The notes: generated from the sequence alone by a model not told the origin. Shown: positions 1-8,104, counted from the stretch's first letter. The stretch: 10,924 nt of DNA from an uncultured Alistipes sp. (GCA_900770585.1 CAAGKW010000019.1:1-10924), one strand, 5' to 3'. A program made the numbers and translations.

Positions 1-890
1 ATACCCAGATCCTCACGCTCGGGGATGATGTGTACCAGACGGTCGTCCGATGCTGCCAGCTCCTTCAAGATCTCGGTAGTACCGTCGGTCGACAGGTTGT
101 CAACAACGATCAGGTTGAAGGGGAACGAAGTCTTCTGCATCAAAACCGACTTAACTGCGTCAGCGATGGTGCGAACGCGGTTGCGAACGGGGATAATAAC
201 CGATGCCTCAACGGGGAAGTCGCACTCGGTGAAGTCGATATCCTCGAACTTGGGCTCCAAATAAGCACCAGCGTCCTTCAAGTACTGGGTACAAGCCTTC
301 TCCATCTCGATCTGAACGGCGCGGTTAGCGGGGTTCACATAGTCGAACATCTTGTCGCCCGATGCGCGGGTATCCATCTCAACCTCGGTGTAGAGGAACT
401 CTGCCAGACGCATAATCTCGCCCTGCAACGACAGCTTCAAACGCAGATCGTACATTGCAGCGAACTCGTAGTCAACGTCCATAGCCTCAACTGCCTTGCG
501 CAGCTTGTCGGTCTTAACTACCAATACCGAACCGAAGTTGAAGTCGTTACGCAACGAACCTGCCTGATAGTCAATCACGGGGTGAGCGGTGGTCTTACCC
601 TCCTTGCACTCATAGTAGTTCGAGTAGAGCATTGCAGCGTCGGTGTTCTCAGCTACCTCTACGAAACGATCCAACGAGTAGTAACCCATCTGCAGTGCCA
701 AAGGCTTGGTGTAGAACATAGTGTAAGCGGTCTTAACCTCAGCTGCGATCTTGCGCAGAGTCTCGGTCTTGTTCAGATCGCCGGCAACACACACCTCAGC
801 AACGATTGCGTTCTCAGCCAACTGGCTCTTGGTCTTTGCCAACTCAGCCTCGGGACCATTGGCGATAAAGCAGGTAATCAATTTTTCCAT
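1..890 (-). CDS. Family 2 glycosyltransferase, C-terminally cut by the window edge
   Basis: The minus strand is open from an ATG at 888-890 to the left edge, giving the first 296 residues. Residues about 226-296 are the start of a GT-A (GT2) nucleotide-sugar transferase fold: the strand motif VIIPVRNR (231-238) and the nucleotide-binding VVDNLSTDGT (262-271). Residues 1-225 resemble the second half of another GT2 domain (a Phe-Gly-Ser-Val stretch near 119-122, then YDLRLKLS at 147-154), so the protein may be a tandem GT2 whose first copy is degenerate. The substrate cannot be read from the sequence. The acceptor-side part and any membrane segment of the second domain lie outside the window. 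The gene lies 86 bases downstream of the amidase on the same strand with no clear promoter of its own, so it may be co-transcribed with it. The identification as GT2 is firm; the tandem reading is an inference. Confidence 0.85.
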   Translation of the reverse strand, partial: MEKLITCFIANGPEAELAKTKSQLAENAIVAEVCVAGDLNKTETLRKIAAEVKTAYTMFYTKPLALQMGYYSLDRFVEVAENTDAAMLYSNYYECKEGKTTAHPVIDYQAGSLRNDFNFGSVLVVKTDKLRKAVEAMDVDYEFAAMYDLRLKLSLQGEIMRLAEFLYTEVEMDTRASGDKMFDYVNPANRAVQIEMEKACTQYLKDAGAYLEPKFEDIDFTECDFPVEASVIIPVRNRVRTIADAVKSVLMQKTSFPFNLIVVDNLSTDGTTEILKELAASDDRLVHIIPEREDLG

Positions 891-914
891 AATGTTTTGT
901 GATGTTTTTTGATT

Positions 915-940
915 GGGGGCGGGGCTTTCGACTCGCCCCC
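915..940. other. GC-rich hairpin between amidase and glycosyltransferase genes
   Basis: A G/C-rich inverted repeat: bases 915-921 (GGGGGCG) pair with 934-940 (CGCCCCC) around a 12-base loop. It sits in an otherwise AT-rich 86-base gap, 24 bases upstream of the glycosyltransferase ATG. In the direction of transcription (minus) it is followed by A-rich rather than U-rich sequence, so it is not a standard intrinsic terminator. It could limit read-through, stabilise the upstream mRNA end, or act as a leader structure. Its function is unknown. Confidence 0.4.
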
Positions 941-976
941 GTTGGTTAATATTTAAATTTATTAGTTTTTGTCAGA

Positions 977-3814
977 TTATTTAACGAGGAAGTTCATAAT
1001 GCCGTTCATAACGCCTTCGCGCTCAGCCTCGCCGATGATCGACTCGAACGGGAAACCGAGAACTACGATGCGCTGCTTACCGTCGTAAGCCACACCTGCA
1101 TTCATACTTGTATCCGAGTAGCGGTAAACGCGCATACCCTTCTTGTCGGCGGGCTCCAATGCATCGGGTGCCTCGACGCGATACTGCGAGTAACCCTCCT
1201 TGGTCATAAACGTACAAGCGGGCAGAGCGAAACCATTGCGCTTAGCATCAACCGACATCACCGTACCGGTCTGGCTCGAATGGTTGTTGCGCTGCTGGTA
1301 GTGGAGAACATCCTTCATAAAGTCGATAACCTCCTTATTGTTCTCGATCACGGCGTCGCTACCTACGTATGCACCGGTGATCATCAGAGGAACATTCAGA
1401 TCCTGCAACGTGCGCAATGCTGCCATCATCGCGGGAGTGTAAACCGTAAAGTCGGGCTCAACCTCAACATTGTAGAGGTGCGAGGTCTTCTGCTCACCCA
1501 TAATCAGGTCAACTGCTGCATAGGGTGCTGCATTGAACTTCTCGTTCTCGAATGCTGCACGGCTCACCGATACGAAACCGCGACCGATGCCTGCCAATGC
1601 CTTACCGTGAACGGTAGTGAAGTTGAACTTGTTACCCGCAACGACTACGTTGAAGCCCTCCGAGCCACTTGCGCCCCAACCCGGGCAGTCGTCATCGAGC
1701 CAATCGTTTGCGCGGTAGTAGTCGTAAGGCTTACCAACCCAATAGGTATTGATATTGTCGGCAACGCCTTCGTCCTCCCACCAAGCTACACCTGCCATCT
1801 CGCCCTGGTCGAAGAACAAGGGAGCTGCAACGCGGGTAAAGCCATTGACGATCAGCACGGGACGCTGATTCTCATACAGACAAGCGGTCATCTCCTCCGA
1901 GGGGAAGCTCTCGCCACCCTCGTTCACTGCTGCTACGCGGAACGAGTACTGAACACCCCACTCGGGCAATTCGAAGTCGAACGAAGTGCCGTTTACGACC
2001 ACACCATTGTCGAAACCTGCGTCACCACGACGGGTGTAAACGCGGTACGACTTAGCTACTGCGGTAGGTTCCAGCGGATCAACCTGCTCAGCCCAAGTCA
2101 GGCGCACCTTACGACCGCTAACGGGAGTTACAGCGAAATCAATGGGAGCCAAAGGCTGGATCACGCAGTCGCCACCATTGAGGAAACGAACGATACCCTT
2201 GTAGATCGCACGGCTCACGGTGAAACGGAAGCGAGGATCGAGGTGGTAGCGGTTATCGGCCAGGTTCTGGTGCGACAACAGCTCCAACAACATACACGGT
2301 ACATCGGGCTTCCAAGCCTCGTGATAAGCTGCATCGCGCAACTCGCGGCGAGGCCAATTCTTCTCGTGCAGAGCGCGAACATCGTCGCAGATCTGGGTCT
2401 GAACAGCGTCAGCCAAATCGCGGCTCAACAACTTCGGACGACCGTCAGTGAAGTTGCTCATACGCTCCTGCTCCTCGGTGTAGGTGCTGTAAATCATCAA
2501 AGTACCAACGATGGTCGAGTCCTTCGTAGTACCTGCGTCGGTATGGAATGCGAACGACAGATCGATCGGAATATTCATCTGGTCCTTCATATGATTTACC
2601 CAGAACGAACGCGAACGATAGTCGTCGTTATAGTCATTTTTGAAACCCGAAGGCGAGTAGATGCTATCGGGCAGACCTGCTGCCTGCAAGTAGTAGCGCG
2701 AGCCCTCGGCAAACGCCACAGCGCCGCTCAGCATATTGTCCTTGCCACGTGCTACGCGACCCCAGCCGCCACCAAAGCGAACTGCGTCGGTCGAAACAAC
2801 AGCACCTGCGGGGCAGTTCTCCGATGCGCGAACGGTCACCGAGCCCTGCTCAACCGACTGACCTGCTGCGAAACGGAATGTACCCAGATAGTACCAAGTG
2901 CGACCGTCAGACTTCTGGTCAACCTCGAAGCGGGTTACACCACCCGTGTGGCGCACCTCGTAAACGGCCTTACCGGCCTTCTCACCCTCGTTACCCCACG
3001 ATACGTAAACGGGATAGTCACCCTCCTGACGGAATGCGGGAGTATAGACTGCCGAGTTCTTCGAGCTGCGGTTATCAGCCTTGAAACGCAGGTAGGTACC
3101 CATACGGAAGGGATTCTCGTCGTTGTAGATGATATCCTTGTGCAGATAACCAGCCTCAACAGCCTCCCACTTACCCTTGCGGCGGAGCAGCTTGCTGTTA
3201 GCGCGGTCATTGTCAACAACCTCCAACAAACCATAAGGATCACGCTCACGAGGCATATAGACCTCGGCACCTGCGTTCTCCAACATCGGAGTAAGGTAAG
3301 CGTTGATGTAACCGGTCGACGAAATATCCTCAACGGTCGAGTGGCAACGTGCACGCTGGAACTCCCAACGGTTCAAGCTCGGCTCATAGAACCAGCCGTG
3401 GCTTGCCCACGTAGCAATCGAGCGACCGCTCAGACCCTTCTCGTAGGTGGGACGATCGAGTTTGCGAACGATCTGGTCGTGCGCCTCAACCTTGCCGCGA
3501 GTAACGTCGGTAATGAAATCGGCGAGCGGGCGGTTGAATACCGTCAGATCGATCGGCATCTGTGCATAGTCGGCACCCAGCGAGTCGCGCAACTCAGCCT
3601 CGATAGCGGCGATGGTCTGCTCGAAAACGGGAGCTTTCTGCACGTTCTGGTTGAGTTTAACAACCACGCGGCCATCTACGACAGAGGCCTCATTGACACT
3701 GAATGTCGAGAACTTAGCATTCTGCAACAACTTGTCGGTTGCAGCGGGATTTGGTTGAGCGGCAACGAGTTGCATAGCAACCACTGCCGACAACATCAGG
3801 AGTGTTTTTCTCAT
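977..3814 (-). CDS. Exported N-acetylmuramoyl-L-alanine amidase-like protein with golvesin-like, FN3 and extra C-terminal domains
   Basis: This 945-residue protein begins with a type I signal peptide (about 1-20, ending VAAQ, no lipobox), so it is probably periplasmic. An amidase_3-type zinc hydrolase can be traced, split over a long span: H139 in SHG, a Glu (E162 or nearby), PRERD (188-192, matching the family's TRxxD), H424 in FAFHTDAG, and the likely catalytic Glu E511 in MLLELLSHQN. This family cleaves the bond between MurNAc and L-Ala. Between the two halves, at about 250-350, lies a beta-rich insert resembling the golvesin C-terminal-like domain. A fibronectin type III-like domain follows at about 553-645. 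Residues 650-945 form a further domain I cannot name. Bacteroidetes homologues are often labelled 'xanthan lyase', which I think is misleading. The gene is divergent from murK-murQ, which supports a role in peptidoglycan turnover. The zinc-ligand assignments are motif-based and need a structural check. Confidence 0.8.
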   Translation of the reverse strand: MRKTLLMLSAVVAMQLVAAQPNPAATDKLLQNAKFSTFSVNEASVVDGRVVVKLNQNVQKAPVFEQTIAAIEAELRDSLGADYAQMPIDLTVFNRPLADFITDVTRGKVEAHDQIVRKLDRPTYEKGLSGRSIATWASHGWFYEPSLNRWEFQRARCHSTVEDISSTGYINAYLTPMLENAGAEVYMPRERDPYGLLEVVDNDRANSKLLRRKGKWEAVEAGYLHKDIIYNDENPFRMGTYLRFKADNRSSKNSAVYTPAFRQEGDYPVYVSWGNEGEKAGKAVYEVRHTGGVTRFEVDQKSDGRTWYYLGTFRFAAGQSVEQGSVTVRASENCPAGAVVSTDAVRFGGGWGRVARGKDNMLSGAVAFAEGSRYYLQAAGLPDSIYSPSGFKNDYNDDYRSRSFWVNHMKDQMNIPIDLSFAFHTDAGTTKDSTIVGTLMIYSTYTEEQERMSNFTDGRPKLLSRDLADAVQTQICDDVRALHEKNWPRRELRDAAYHEAWKPDVPCMLLELLSHQNLADNRYHLDPRFRFTVSRAIYKGIVRFLNGGDCVIQPLAPIDFAVTPVSGRKVRLTWAEQVDPLEPTAVAKSYRVYTRRGDAGFDNGVVVNGTSFDFELPEWGVQYSFRVAAVNEGGESFPSEEMTACLYENQRPVLIVNGFTRVAAPLFFDQGEMAGVAWWEDEGVADNINTYWVGKPYDYYRANDWLDDDCPGWGASGSEGFNVVVAGNKFNFTTVHGKALAGIGRGFVSVSRAAFENEKFNAAPYAAVDLIMGEQKTSHLYNVEVEPDFTVYTPAMMAALRTLQDLNVPLMITGAYVGSDAVIENNKEVIDFMKDVLHYQQRNNHSSQTGTVMSVDAKRNGFALPACTFMTKEGYSQYRVEAPDALEPADKKGMRVYRYSDTSMNAGVAYDGKQRIVVLGFPFESIIGEAEREGVMNGIMNFLVK

Positions 3815-3889
3815 TGTGATTATCGGTTTCTATTGGTTATCATCAAGTTAGGCGTCAAACAGGCCGCATAACGGCATAGTTTGACAATT

Positions 3890-3919
3890 CAAATATACGA
3901 CTTTTTCGCCAAATACCAA
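3890..3919 (-). promoter_or_regulatory. Bacteroidetes-type promoter for the amidase gene
   Basis: Read on the minus strand, TTG (3917-3919) is followed after 19 bases by TATATTTG (3890-3897), a full match to the TAnnTTTG -7 box used by the primary sigma factor of Bacteroidetes. It would start a leader of roughly 65-70 bases before the ATG at 3814. The assignment is from consensus only. Confidence 0.6.
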
Positions 3920-3958
3920 CGAGTTCTGCAAATAAAATAAATAAATATTAAAATATTA

Positions 3959-3987
3959 TTGTTTTTCCGCAAAAATGATTACATTTG
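3959..3987 (+). promoter_or_regulatory. Bacteroidetes-type promoter for murK-murQ
   Basis: TTG (3959-3961) lies 18 bases before TACATTTG (3980-3987), which fits the TAnnTTTG -7 box. This promoter lies back to back with the amidase promoter, within about 100 bases, so the two transcription units could share a regulator bound between them. The predicted leader is about 50 bases. The spacing is one base shorter than the usual 19-21. Confidence 0.55.
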
Positions 3988-4043
3988 TCATTCGAAAGAA
4001 ATTAAAATCAAAACAATAACTAACTAAAACAAACCTTGCAATT

Positions 4044-4895
4044 ATGTACATTATTGCTGACAGTGGCTCGACCAAAACCCAGTGGTGTGTAGTAGACGCA
4101 CAGGGTGTCGCTACATCGTATTTCACCTCGGGCATCAACGCTGTGATGATGACCAGCGAATCAATCAAAGCAGTCCTCACCGACGAATACACCGGTCCCA
4201 AAGAGGGCATCGAGGCTGTATATTTCTATGGCGCAGGTTGCGGCCCGGCTTTCCCCGCTGCTACTGCTACCCTGGCTGAGGTAGTAAACGAGTTCTTCGG
4301 CTGCTCGAAACTCGAAGCAACCAGCGACCTCGTTGCATCGGCTCGCGCCGTATGTGGCCACGAGGCAGGTATCGCTTGTATCCTCGGTACGGGTGCTAAC
4401 TCGTGCTACTACGATGGTACTGAGATCGTTAAGAACGTTCGTCCCCTCGGTTTCATCTTGGGCGACGAGGGTAGTGGTGCCGTAATGGGCAAGAAACTGC
4501 TCGCCGACGTACTCAAAGGCCTCTTCCCCGAAGATCTGACCAAGCTCTTCTACGAGGACTACCCCTACGAGTATATCGACTTCATCAACAACGTTTACAA
4601 CAAACCCCGTCCTCAACCCAACCGCTTTATGGCAAGTATGACCCGCTTCCTCTCGAAGCACATCGATCGCCCCGAGTGCGTTAAGATCGTTGAGCAGTCG
4701 TTCACCGAGTTCGTAGAGCGCAACATTTTGCAGTACGAGCAGGCTAAGGATTGCCCCATCTCGTTCGTAGGTAGCATCGCTTACTACTTCCGTCCTCAGT
4801 TGGAGAAGGTGCTGAACAACTACGGTTTGAAGATCGGCAACATCTCGCAGGTTCCGATGGACGGTCTGGTTGAGTACCACAAGAATGCGAAATAA
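4044..4895 (+). CDS. murK: BadF/BcrA-family amino-sugar kinase, probable MurNAc/GlcNAc kinase (MurK-like)
   Basis: This 283-residue ASKHA-fold sugar kinase shows, in order, the phosphate-1 loop ADSGSTKT (5-12), SDL (95-97) whose Asp96 is the likely catalytic base, the phosphate-2 loop ILGTGANS (113-120), a glycine-rich GFILGDEGSGAVMGK (136-150), and an adenosine-motif-like FVGSIAYYF (241-249). Family members phosphorylate N-acetylglucosamine and/or N-acetylmuramic acid at O6 in the cytoplasm. The gene directly following is murQ (26 bases away, same strand), whose substrate is MurNAc-6-phosphate, which makes MurNAc the likely physiological substrate. The same kinase-etherase pairing is known in Tannerella forsythia, where a MurNAc transporter gene accompanies them; none is seen here. 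The length is normal and the ATG at 4044 places the phosphate-1 motif at the expected extreme N-terminus. GlcNAc as main substrate is the chief alternative. Confidence 0.83.
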   Translation: MYIIADSGSTKTQWCVVDAQGVATSYFTSGINAVMMTSESIKAVLTDEYTGPKEGIEAVYFYGAGCGPAFPAATATLAEVVNEFFGCSKLEATSDLVASARAVCGHEAGIACILGTGANSCYYDGTEIVKNVRPLGFILGDEGSGAVMGKKLLADVLKGLFPEDLTKLFYEDYPYEYIDFINNVYNKPRPQPNRFMASMTRFLSKHIDRPECVKIVEQSFTEFVERNILQYEQAKDCPISFVGSIAYYFRPQLEKVLNNYGLKIGNISQVPMDGLVEYHKNAK

Positions 4896-4921
4896 TCATC
4901 AAAAAACAATAAAACAGAATT

Positions 4922-5743
4922 ATGGCAGAATTTATCAAAGTTACCGAGCAGTCGTCACTTTACGACAACTTGGAGCAGATGAGCGTTACCGACCTGCTCA
5001 CCAACCTTAACAACGAGGACCAGAAAGTAGCTCTGGCCGTTCGCGAGTCGATCCCCGTAATGGCCGCTTTGGTCGAGAAGATCGTTGAGCGTATGGAGAA
5101 GGGCGGTCGCGTATTCTACATCGGCGCAGGCACCAGCGGTCGTCTGGGTGTGCTCGATGCATCGGAGCTGCCCCCCACCTATGGCGTTTCGCCCGACCTG
5201 GTTATCGGTCTGATCGCCGGTGGCGACAAGGCTCTGCGTAGCGCAGTTGAGTCGGCTGAGGACGACGCACACAAGGCTTGGAATGAGTTGAAGGAGTTTG
5301 ACGCTAACGAGCTCGACACCCTGATCGGTATCGCTGCTTCGGGTACTACTCCCTACGTTATCGGTGGTCTGCGCGACGCTCGCGAGAACGGTCTGCTGAC
5401 CGGCTCGATCACCTGCAACCCCGGCTCGCCCGTGGCTGCTGAGGCTGAGTACGCAATGGAGGCTGTTGTAGGTCCCGAGTTCGTAACCGGTTCGACCCGT
5501 ATGAAGTCGGGTACGGCTCAGAAGCTGATGCTCAATATGTTGAGCACCTCGATTATGATCCGTATGGGACGTGTTAAGGGCAATCGTATGGTCAATATGC
5601 AGCTCACCAACGCTAAGTTGTGGGATCGCGGTACCCGTATGATTATGAACTCGACCGATCTGTCGTACGACGATGCTCACGCATTGCTCGAAAAGCACGG
5701 CTCGGTGAAGGAGGCTCTGGCTGCTTACAACGCTGAGAAGTAA
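4922..5743 (+). CDS. murQ: N-acetylmuramic acid 6-phosphate etherase
   Basis: MurQ cleaves the lactyl ether of MurNAc-6-phosphate, giving GlcNAc-6-phosphate and D-lactate, the committed step of MurNAc salvage in the cytoplasm. The 273-residue protein is a single SIS domain, somewhat shorter than the E. coli enzyme (298). It has the sugar-phosphate loop GAGTSGR (68-74) running into LDASELPPTYG, with E82 at the place of the E. coli acid Glu83. AVESAEDD follows, with E113 at the place of the proposed second catalytic Glu114. The MurQ signature GSTRMKSGTAQKL (190-202) and the NAKLWDRG stretch (230-237) are intact. It is the second gene of the murK-murQ operon and is closed by a strong terminator 24 bases downstream. 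Confidence 0.96.
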   Translation: MAEFIKVTEQSSLYDNLEQMSVTDLLTNLNNEDQKVALAVRESIPVMAALVEKIVERMEKGGRVFYIGAGTSGRLGVLDASELPPTYGVSPDLVIGLIAGGDKALRSAVESAEDDAHKAWNELKEFDANELDTLIGIAASGTTPYVIGGLRDARENGLLTGSITCNPGSPVAAEAEYAMEAVVGPEFVTGSTRMKSGTAQKLMLNMLSTSIMIRMGRVKGNRMVNMQLTNAKLWDRGTRMIMNSTDLSYDDAHALLEKHGSVKEALAAYNAEK

Positions 5744-5767
5744 TCTTAGGTTCGCCTTACGAAAAGA

Positions 5768-5797
5768 CCGCACCTCGCTTTCGAGGTGCGGTTTTTT
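5768..5797 (+). terminator. Intrinsic terminator of the murK-murQ operon
   Basis: A perfect 10-base-pair stem (5768-5777 with 5782-5791, CCGCACCTCG / CGAGGTGCGG) with a CTTT loop is followed directly by six T residues (5792-5797). It begins 24 bases after the murQ stop codon. Confidence 0.95.
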
Positions 5798-5870
5798 ATT
5801 TATTCAAGATTATTGGCTAAAATGTTGTTTTCGCCACACTTTTGCTAATAAAAATTTCAGTATTGGCGAG

Positions 5871-5943
5871 CGCACGCGGTGGCGTGGGGCGGCGCGACTT
5901 TTAGTCGCGGGCGCCACCGCGTGTGTCAAAATCGAAGATTTTG
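5871..5943. repeat. Compound palindromic element between convergent operons
   Basis: Three nested or adjacent inverted repeats are packed into 73 bases. The outer stem pairs 5871-5884 with 5912-5925 (14 pairs, one G-T). The inner stem pairs 5893-5899 (CGCGACT) with 5903-5909 (AGTCGCG) around TTT. A separate hairpin pairs 5927-5933 (CAAAATC) with 5937-5943 (GATTTTG) around GAA. The first part is much richer in G/C than its AT-rich flanks and lies between two complete terminators, so it is not needed as either one. This is the look of a dispersed REP/MITE-like intergenic element. No target-site duplication was found. Whether it is repeated elsewhere cannot be seen here. The remaining bases of this 270-base gap (5798-5870 and 5944-5963) show nothing notable. 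Confidence 0.6.
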
Positions 5944-5963
5944 CCATTTGAGTTTATCTATAC

Positions 5964-5992
5964 AAAAAAAGGTCGCCCCGAAAGGCGACCTT
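5964..5992 (-). terminator. Intrinsic terminator of the rpiB-HerA-like operon
   Basis: Read on the minus strand, the 9-base-pair stem AAGGTCGCC / GGCGACCTT (5984-5992 with 5969-5977, six-base loop) ends in a run of seven T residues (complement of the A run 5964-5970). It lies 21 bases past the stop codon of the HerA-like gene. Confidence 0.92.
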
Positions 5993-6013
5993 AATCATAT
6001 CGATTTCAAATCG

Positions 6014-7600
6014 TTACTTCAAAATACTCTTCAAAGTCTTATTGACGATTTGGCGCGTTGCGGTGGTGGTTGCCGACTGAGCCGCCTTGCCCAAAATCGA
6101 CTTGCCGCTCGACTTCGAACCGCCCGTAATCGACTTCGCCAACGAGGTACTCACGCTACGAATAAAGCTCGTTGCCGCAGCACCAACCAACGTACCGAGC
6201 AGTCCGCGACCGACGCCGCTACGCTCCTTCTTGGCACGCTCCTTCTCCTCCAAAGCCGCACGTTTGGCCTCCTCCTCGGCTGCCGCAGCCTCCGCCGCAG
6301 CTTTCTCAGCCTCAGCATTTTGCTGGGTCAGCACCTCGTAGGCACTAACACGATCAAGAGCCATATCGTAGGCGCGGATTCCGACAGGTGCCGACGCCAT
6401 CAGCACACGACGCTCGTCGTCGGTAATTGCACCAATCTGACTCAGCGGGAAGAGTATCTTGGCGCGCTCGACAATCGAGGGTGCACCCTTCTGATCGAGG
6501 AACGAAACCAGCGCCTCGCCCGTGCCGAGCTCCATAATTGCCTGCTCGGTCGAGAACGACGGATTGGCGCGGAAGGTCTGCGCAGCCGAGCGGACAGCCT
6601 TCTGATCCTTCGGCGTAAAGGCGCGCAGAGCGTGCTGAATACGGTTACCCAACTGACCAAGAATCTCCTCGGGAATATCGGTCGGCGACTGGGTCACGAA
6701 ATAGACACCCACACCCTTCGAACGGATCAGTCGAACAACCTGCTCGATCTTATCGACCAACGCCTTCGACGTGCCATCGAACAGCATATGAGCCTCATCG
6801 AAGAAGAAGACCAACTTGGGCAGTTCGGCATCGCCCACCTCGGGCAGATTCTCATACAGCTCCGACAACAACCACAACAGGAAGGTCGAGTAGAGCTTGG
6901 GGTTGAGCATCAGTTTGTCGGCCACCAGCACATTCATCACACCTCGACCGCCTTCGGTCTGAATCAGGTCGAAGATATTGAACGCAGGCTCGCCGAAGAA
7001 CTTATCGCCACCCTCGCTCTCGATTGCCAGCAACGAACGCTGGATCGCACCGATCGACGCCGACGAGATATTGCCATACTCGGTGGTGTATTGCTTGGCG
7101 TTCTTAGCCACATAGTCGAGCATCAGGCGCAAGTCCTTCAAATCGATGAGTAACAGACTGTTATCGTCAGCAATACGGAACACGATATTGAGCACACCGC
7201 TCTGTGTTTCGTTCAGCTGCATCAGGCGCGAAAGCAACTGCGGACCCATCTCGCTCACCGTAGTACGCATTGCGTGACCTCGCTCGCCATAGACGTCGAA
7301 AACACGCACGGGGCAACCCGCAAACTGCGGATCGGTGATACCGAACTCGGCGCAACGCTTCTCGATGAAACCACTCATCGCACCCTTCTGGCTGATACCC
7401 GAGAGGTCGCCCTTCATATCGGCCATAAAGCAGGGTACACCCGCCTGCGAGAAGGTCTCGGCCAGCACCTGCAACGTCACGGTCTTACCCGTACCCGTCG
7501 CACCGGCGATCAAGCCGTGGCGGTTGGCCATACTGCCCTCTATCGAGATCTGTCCCGACGGGCCGTGAGCCACATATAATTTTTTATCGGCAGTATACAT
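6014..7600 (-). CDS. HerA-like/YjgR-family (DUF853) P-loop ATPase
   Basis: This 528-residue protein has a HerA/FtsK-superfamily ATPase core. Walker A is GATGTGKT (33-40), followed by the family-typical [11 protein letters not shown] (58-68). Walker B is VFFFDEAH (264-271), and FVTQSP (301-306) is the strand-4/sensor region. Residues about 427-460 are Ala/Glu/Lys-rich and likely a helical or coiled-coil segment. The C-terminal 70 residues are Gly/Ser/Thr/Lys-rich and basic. The family is widespread, but its function is not settled. HerA relatives pump DNA with a nuclease partner; no nuclease is beside this one, so a DNA-translocase role is only an analogy. It follows rpiB by 12 bases and is probably translated from the same mRNA. 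The ATG at 7600 leaves the usual short N-terminus before Walker A. Confidence 0.88.
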   Translation of the reverse strand: MYTADKKLYVAHGPSGQISIEGSMANRHGLIAGATGTGKTVTLQVLAETFSQAGVPCFMADMKGDLSGISQKGAMSGFIEKRCAEFGITDPQFAGCPVRVFDVYGERGHAMRTTVSEMGPQLLSRLMQLNETQSGVLNIVFRIADDNSLLLIDLKDLRLMLDYVAKNAKQYTTEYGNISSASIGAIQRSLLAIESEGGDKFFGEPAFNIFDLIQTEGGRGVMNVLVADKLMLNPKLYSTFLLWLLSELYENLPEVGDAELPKLVFFFDEAHMLFDGTSKALVDKIEQVVRLIRSKGVGVYFVTQSPTDIPEEILGQLGNRIQHALRAFTPKDQKAVRSAAQTFRANPSFSTEQAIMELGTGEALVSFLDQKGAPSIVERAKILFPLSQIGAITDDERRVLMASAPVGIRAYDMALDRVSAYEVLTQQNAEAEKAAAEAAAAEEEAKRAALEEKERAKKERSGVGRGLLGTLVGAAATSFIRSVSTSLAKSITGGSKSSGKSILGKAAQSATTTATRQIVNKTLKSILK

Positions 7601-7612
7601 CGCTTCTACAAA

Positions 7613-8056
7613 TTACTTCTCAACCTGAACGGGGATCTTCTCGACACGACGCTGGTGGCGACCACCCTCGAACTCTGCCTCGAAATATGCAGTGAGGATT
7701 GCCGTAGCCTCGTCGTGATCGATGAAACGTGCAGGAACAACGCAGATATTCGCATTGTTGTGCTGCTTGGCCAGAGCCGAGATCTCGGGAGCCCAGCACA
7801 AAGCCGCACGCACGCCCTGGTGCTTATTGAGGCTCATCGAGATGCCGTTACCCGTGCCGCACATCGCAACACCACCATCAACCTCGCCCGACTCAACAGC
7901 CGACGCCAAAGCGTGAGCGAAATCGGGATAGTCGCAACTCTCCTCACTCGGACAGCCATAATCATACACTTCGTAGCCCTTTGCTCCGAGCCAACCGATC
8001 AAATACTCTTTAAGTTGAAAACCTGCGTGATCCGACGCGATACCAATTTTTTTCAT
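7613..8056 (-). CDS. rpiB: Ribose-5-phosphate isomerase B
   Basis: RpiB interconverts ribose-5-phosphate and ribulose-5-phosphate in the non-oxidative pentose phosphate pathway. The 147-residue protein is full length and its active-site residues fall at the same numbers as in E. coli RpiB: D9 and H10 in ASDHAG, C66 and T68 in CGTGNG, H99, R133 and R137. LacAB/allose-6-phosphate isomerase relatives are the main alternative, but the conserved set and the stand-alone context favour RpiB. It is the first gene of a minus-strand pair with the HerA-like ATPase and is divergent from the ECF sigma gene. Confidence 0.94.
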   Translation of the reverse strand: MKKIGIASDHAGFQLKEYLIGWLGAKGYEVYDYGCPSEESCDYPDFAHALASAVESGEVDGGVAMCGTGNGISMSLNKHQGVRAALCWAPEISALAKQHNNANICVVPARFIDHDEATAILTAYFEAEFEGGRHQRRVEKIPVQVEK

Positions 8057-8096
8057 AAGTTCTATATTTTTATGTGTTTACGTTCTTCTTAAAGCA

Positions 8097-8104
8097 CAAA
8101 GTTA
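8097..8104 (-). promoter_or_regulatory. Probable -7 box for rpiB
   Basis: On the minus strand these bases read TAACTTTG, matching TAnnTTTG, about 40 bases upstream of the rpiB ATG. No TTG is seen at the normal -33 distance; the expected place is occupied by an A/T tract. The call therefore rests on one box. Confidence 0.4.

Noticed and set aside
30..902. 290-codon plus-strand open frame at the left end
   Set aside because: It lies opposite the glycosyltransferase frame, which carries recognisable GT2 motifs.
1280..3871. 863-codon open frame on the plus strand opposite the amidase gene
   Set aside because: It is antisense to a gene with clear domains and a signal peptide. Its translation resembles no known family, and the openness follows from the codon choice of the real gene.
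5879..7153. 424-codon plus-strand open frame over the palindrome and the HerA-like gene
   Set aside because: It is antisense to an ATPase with intact Walker motifs and starts inside the palindromic element, crossing the opposing terminator.
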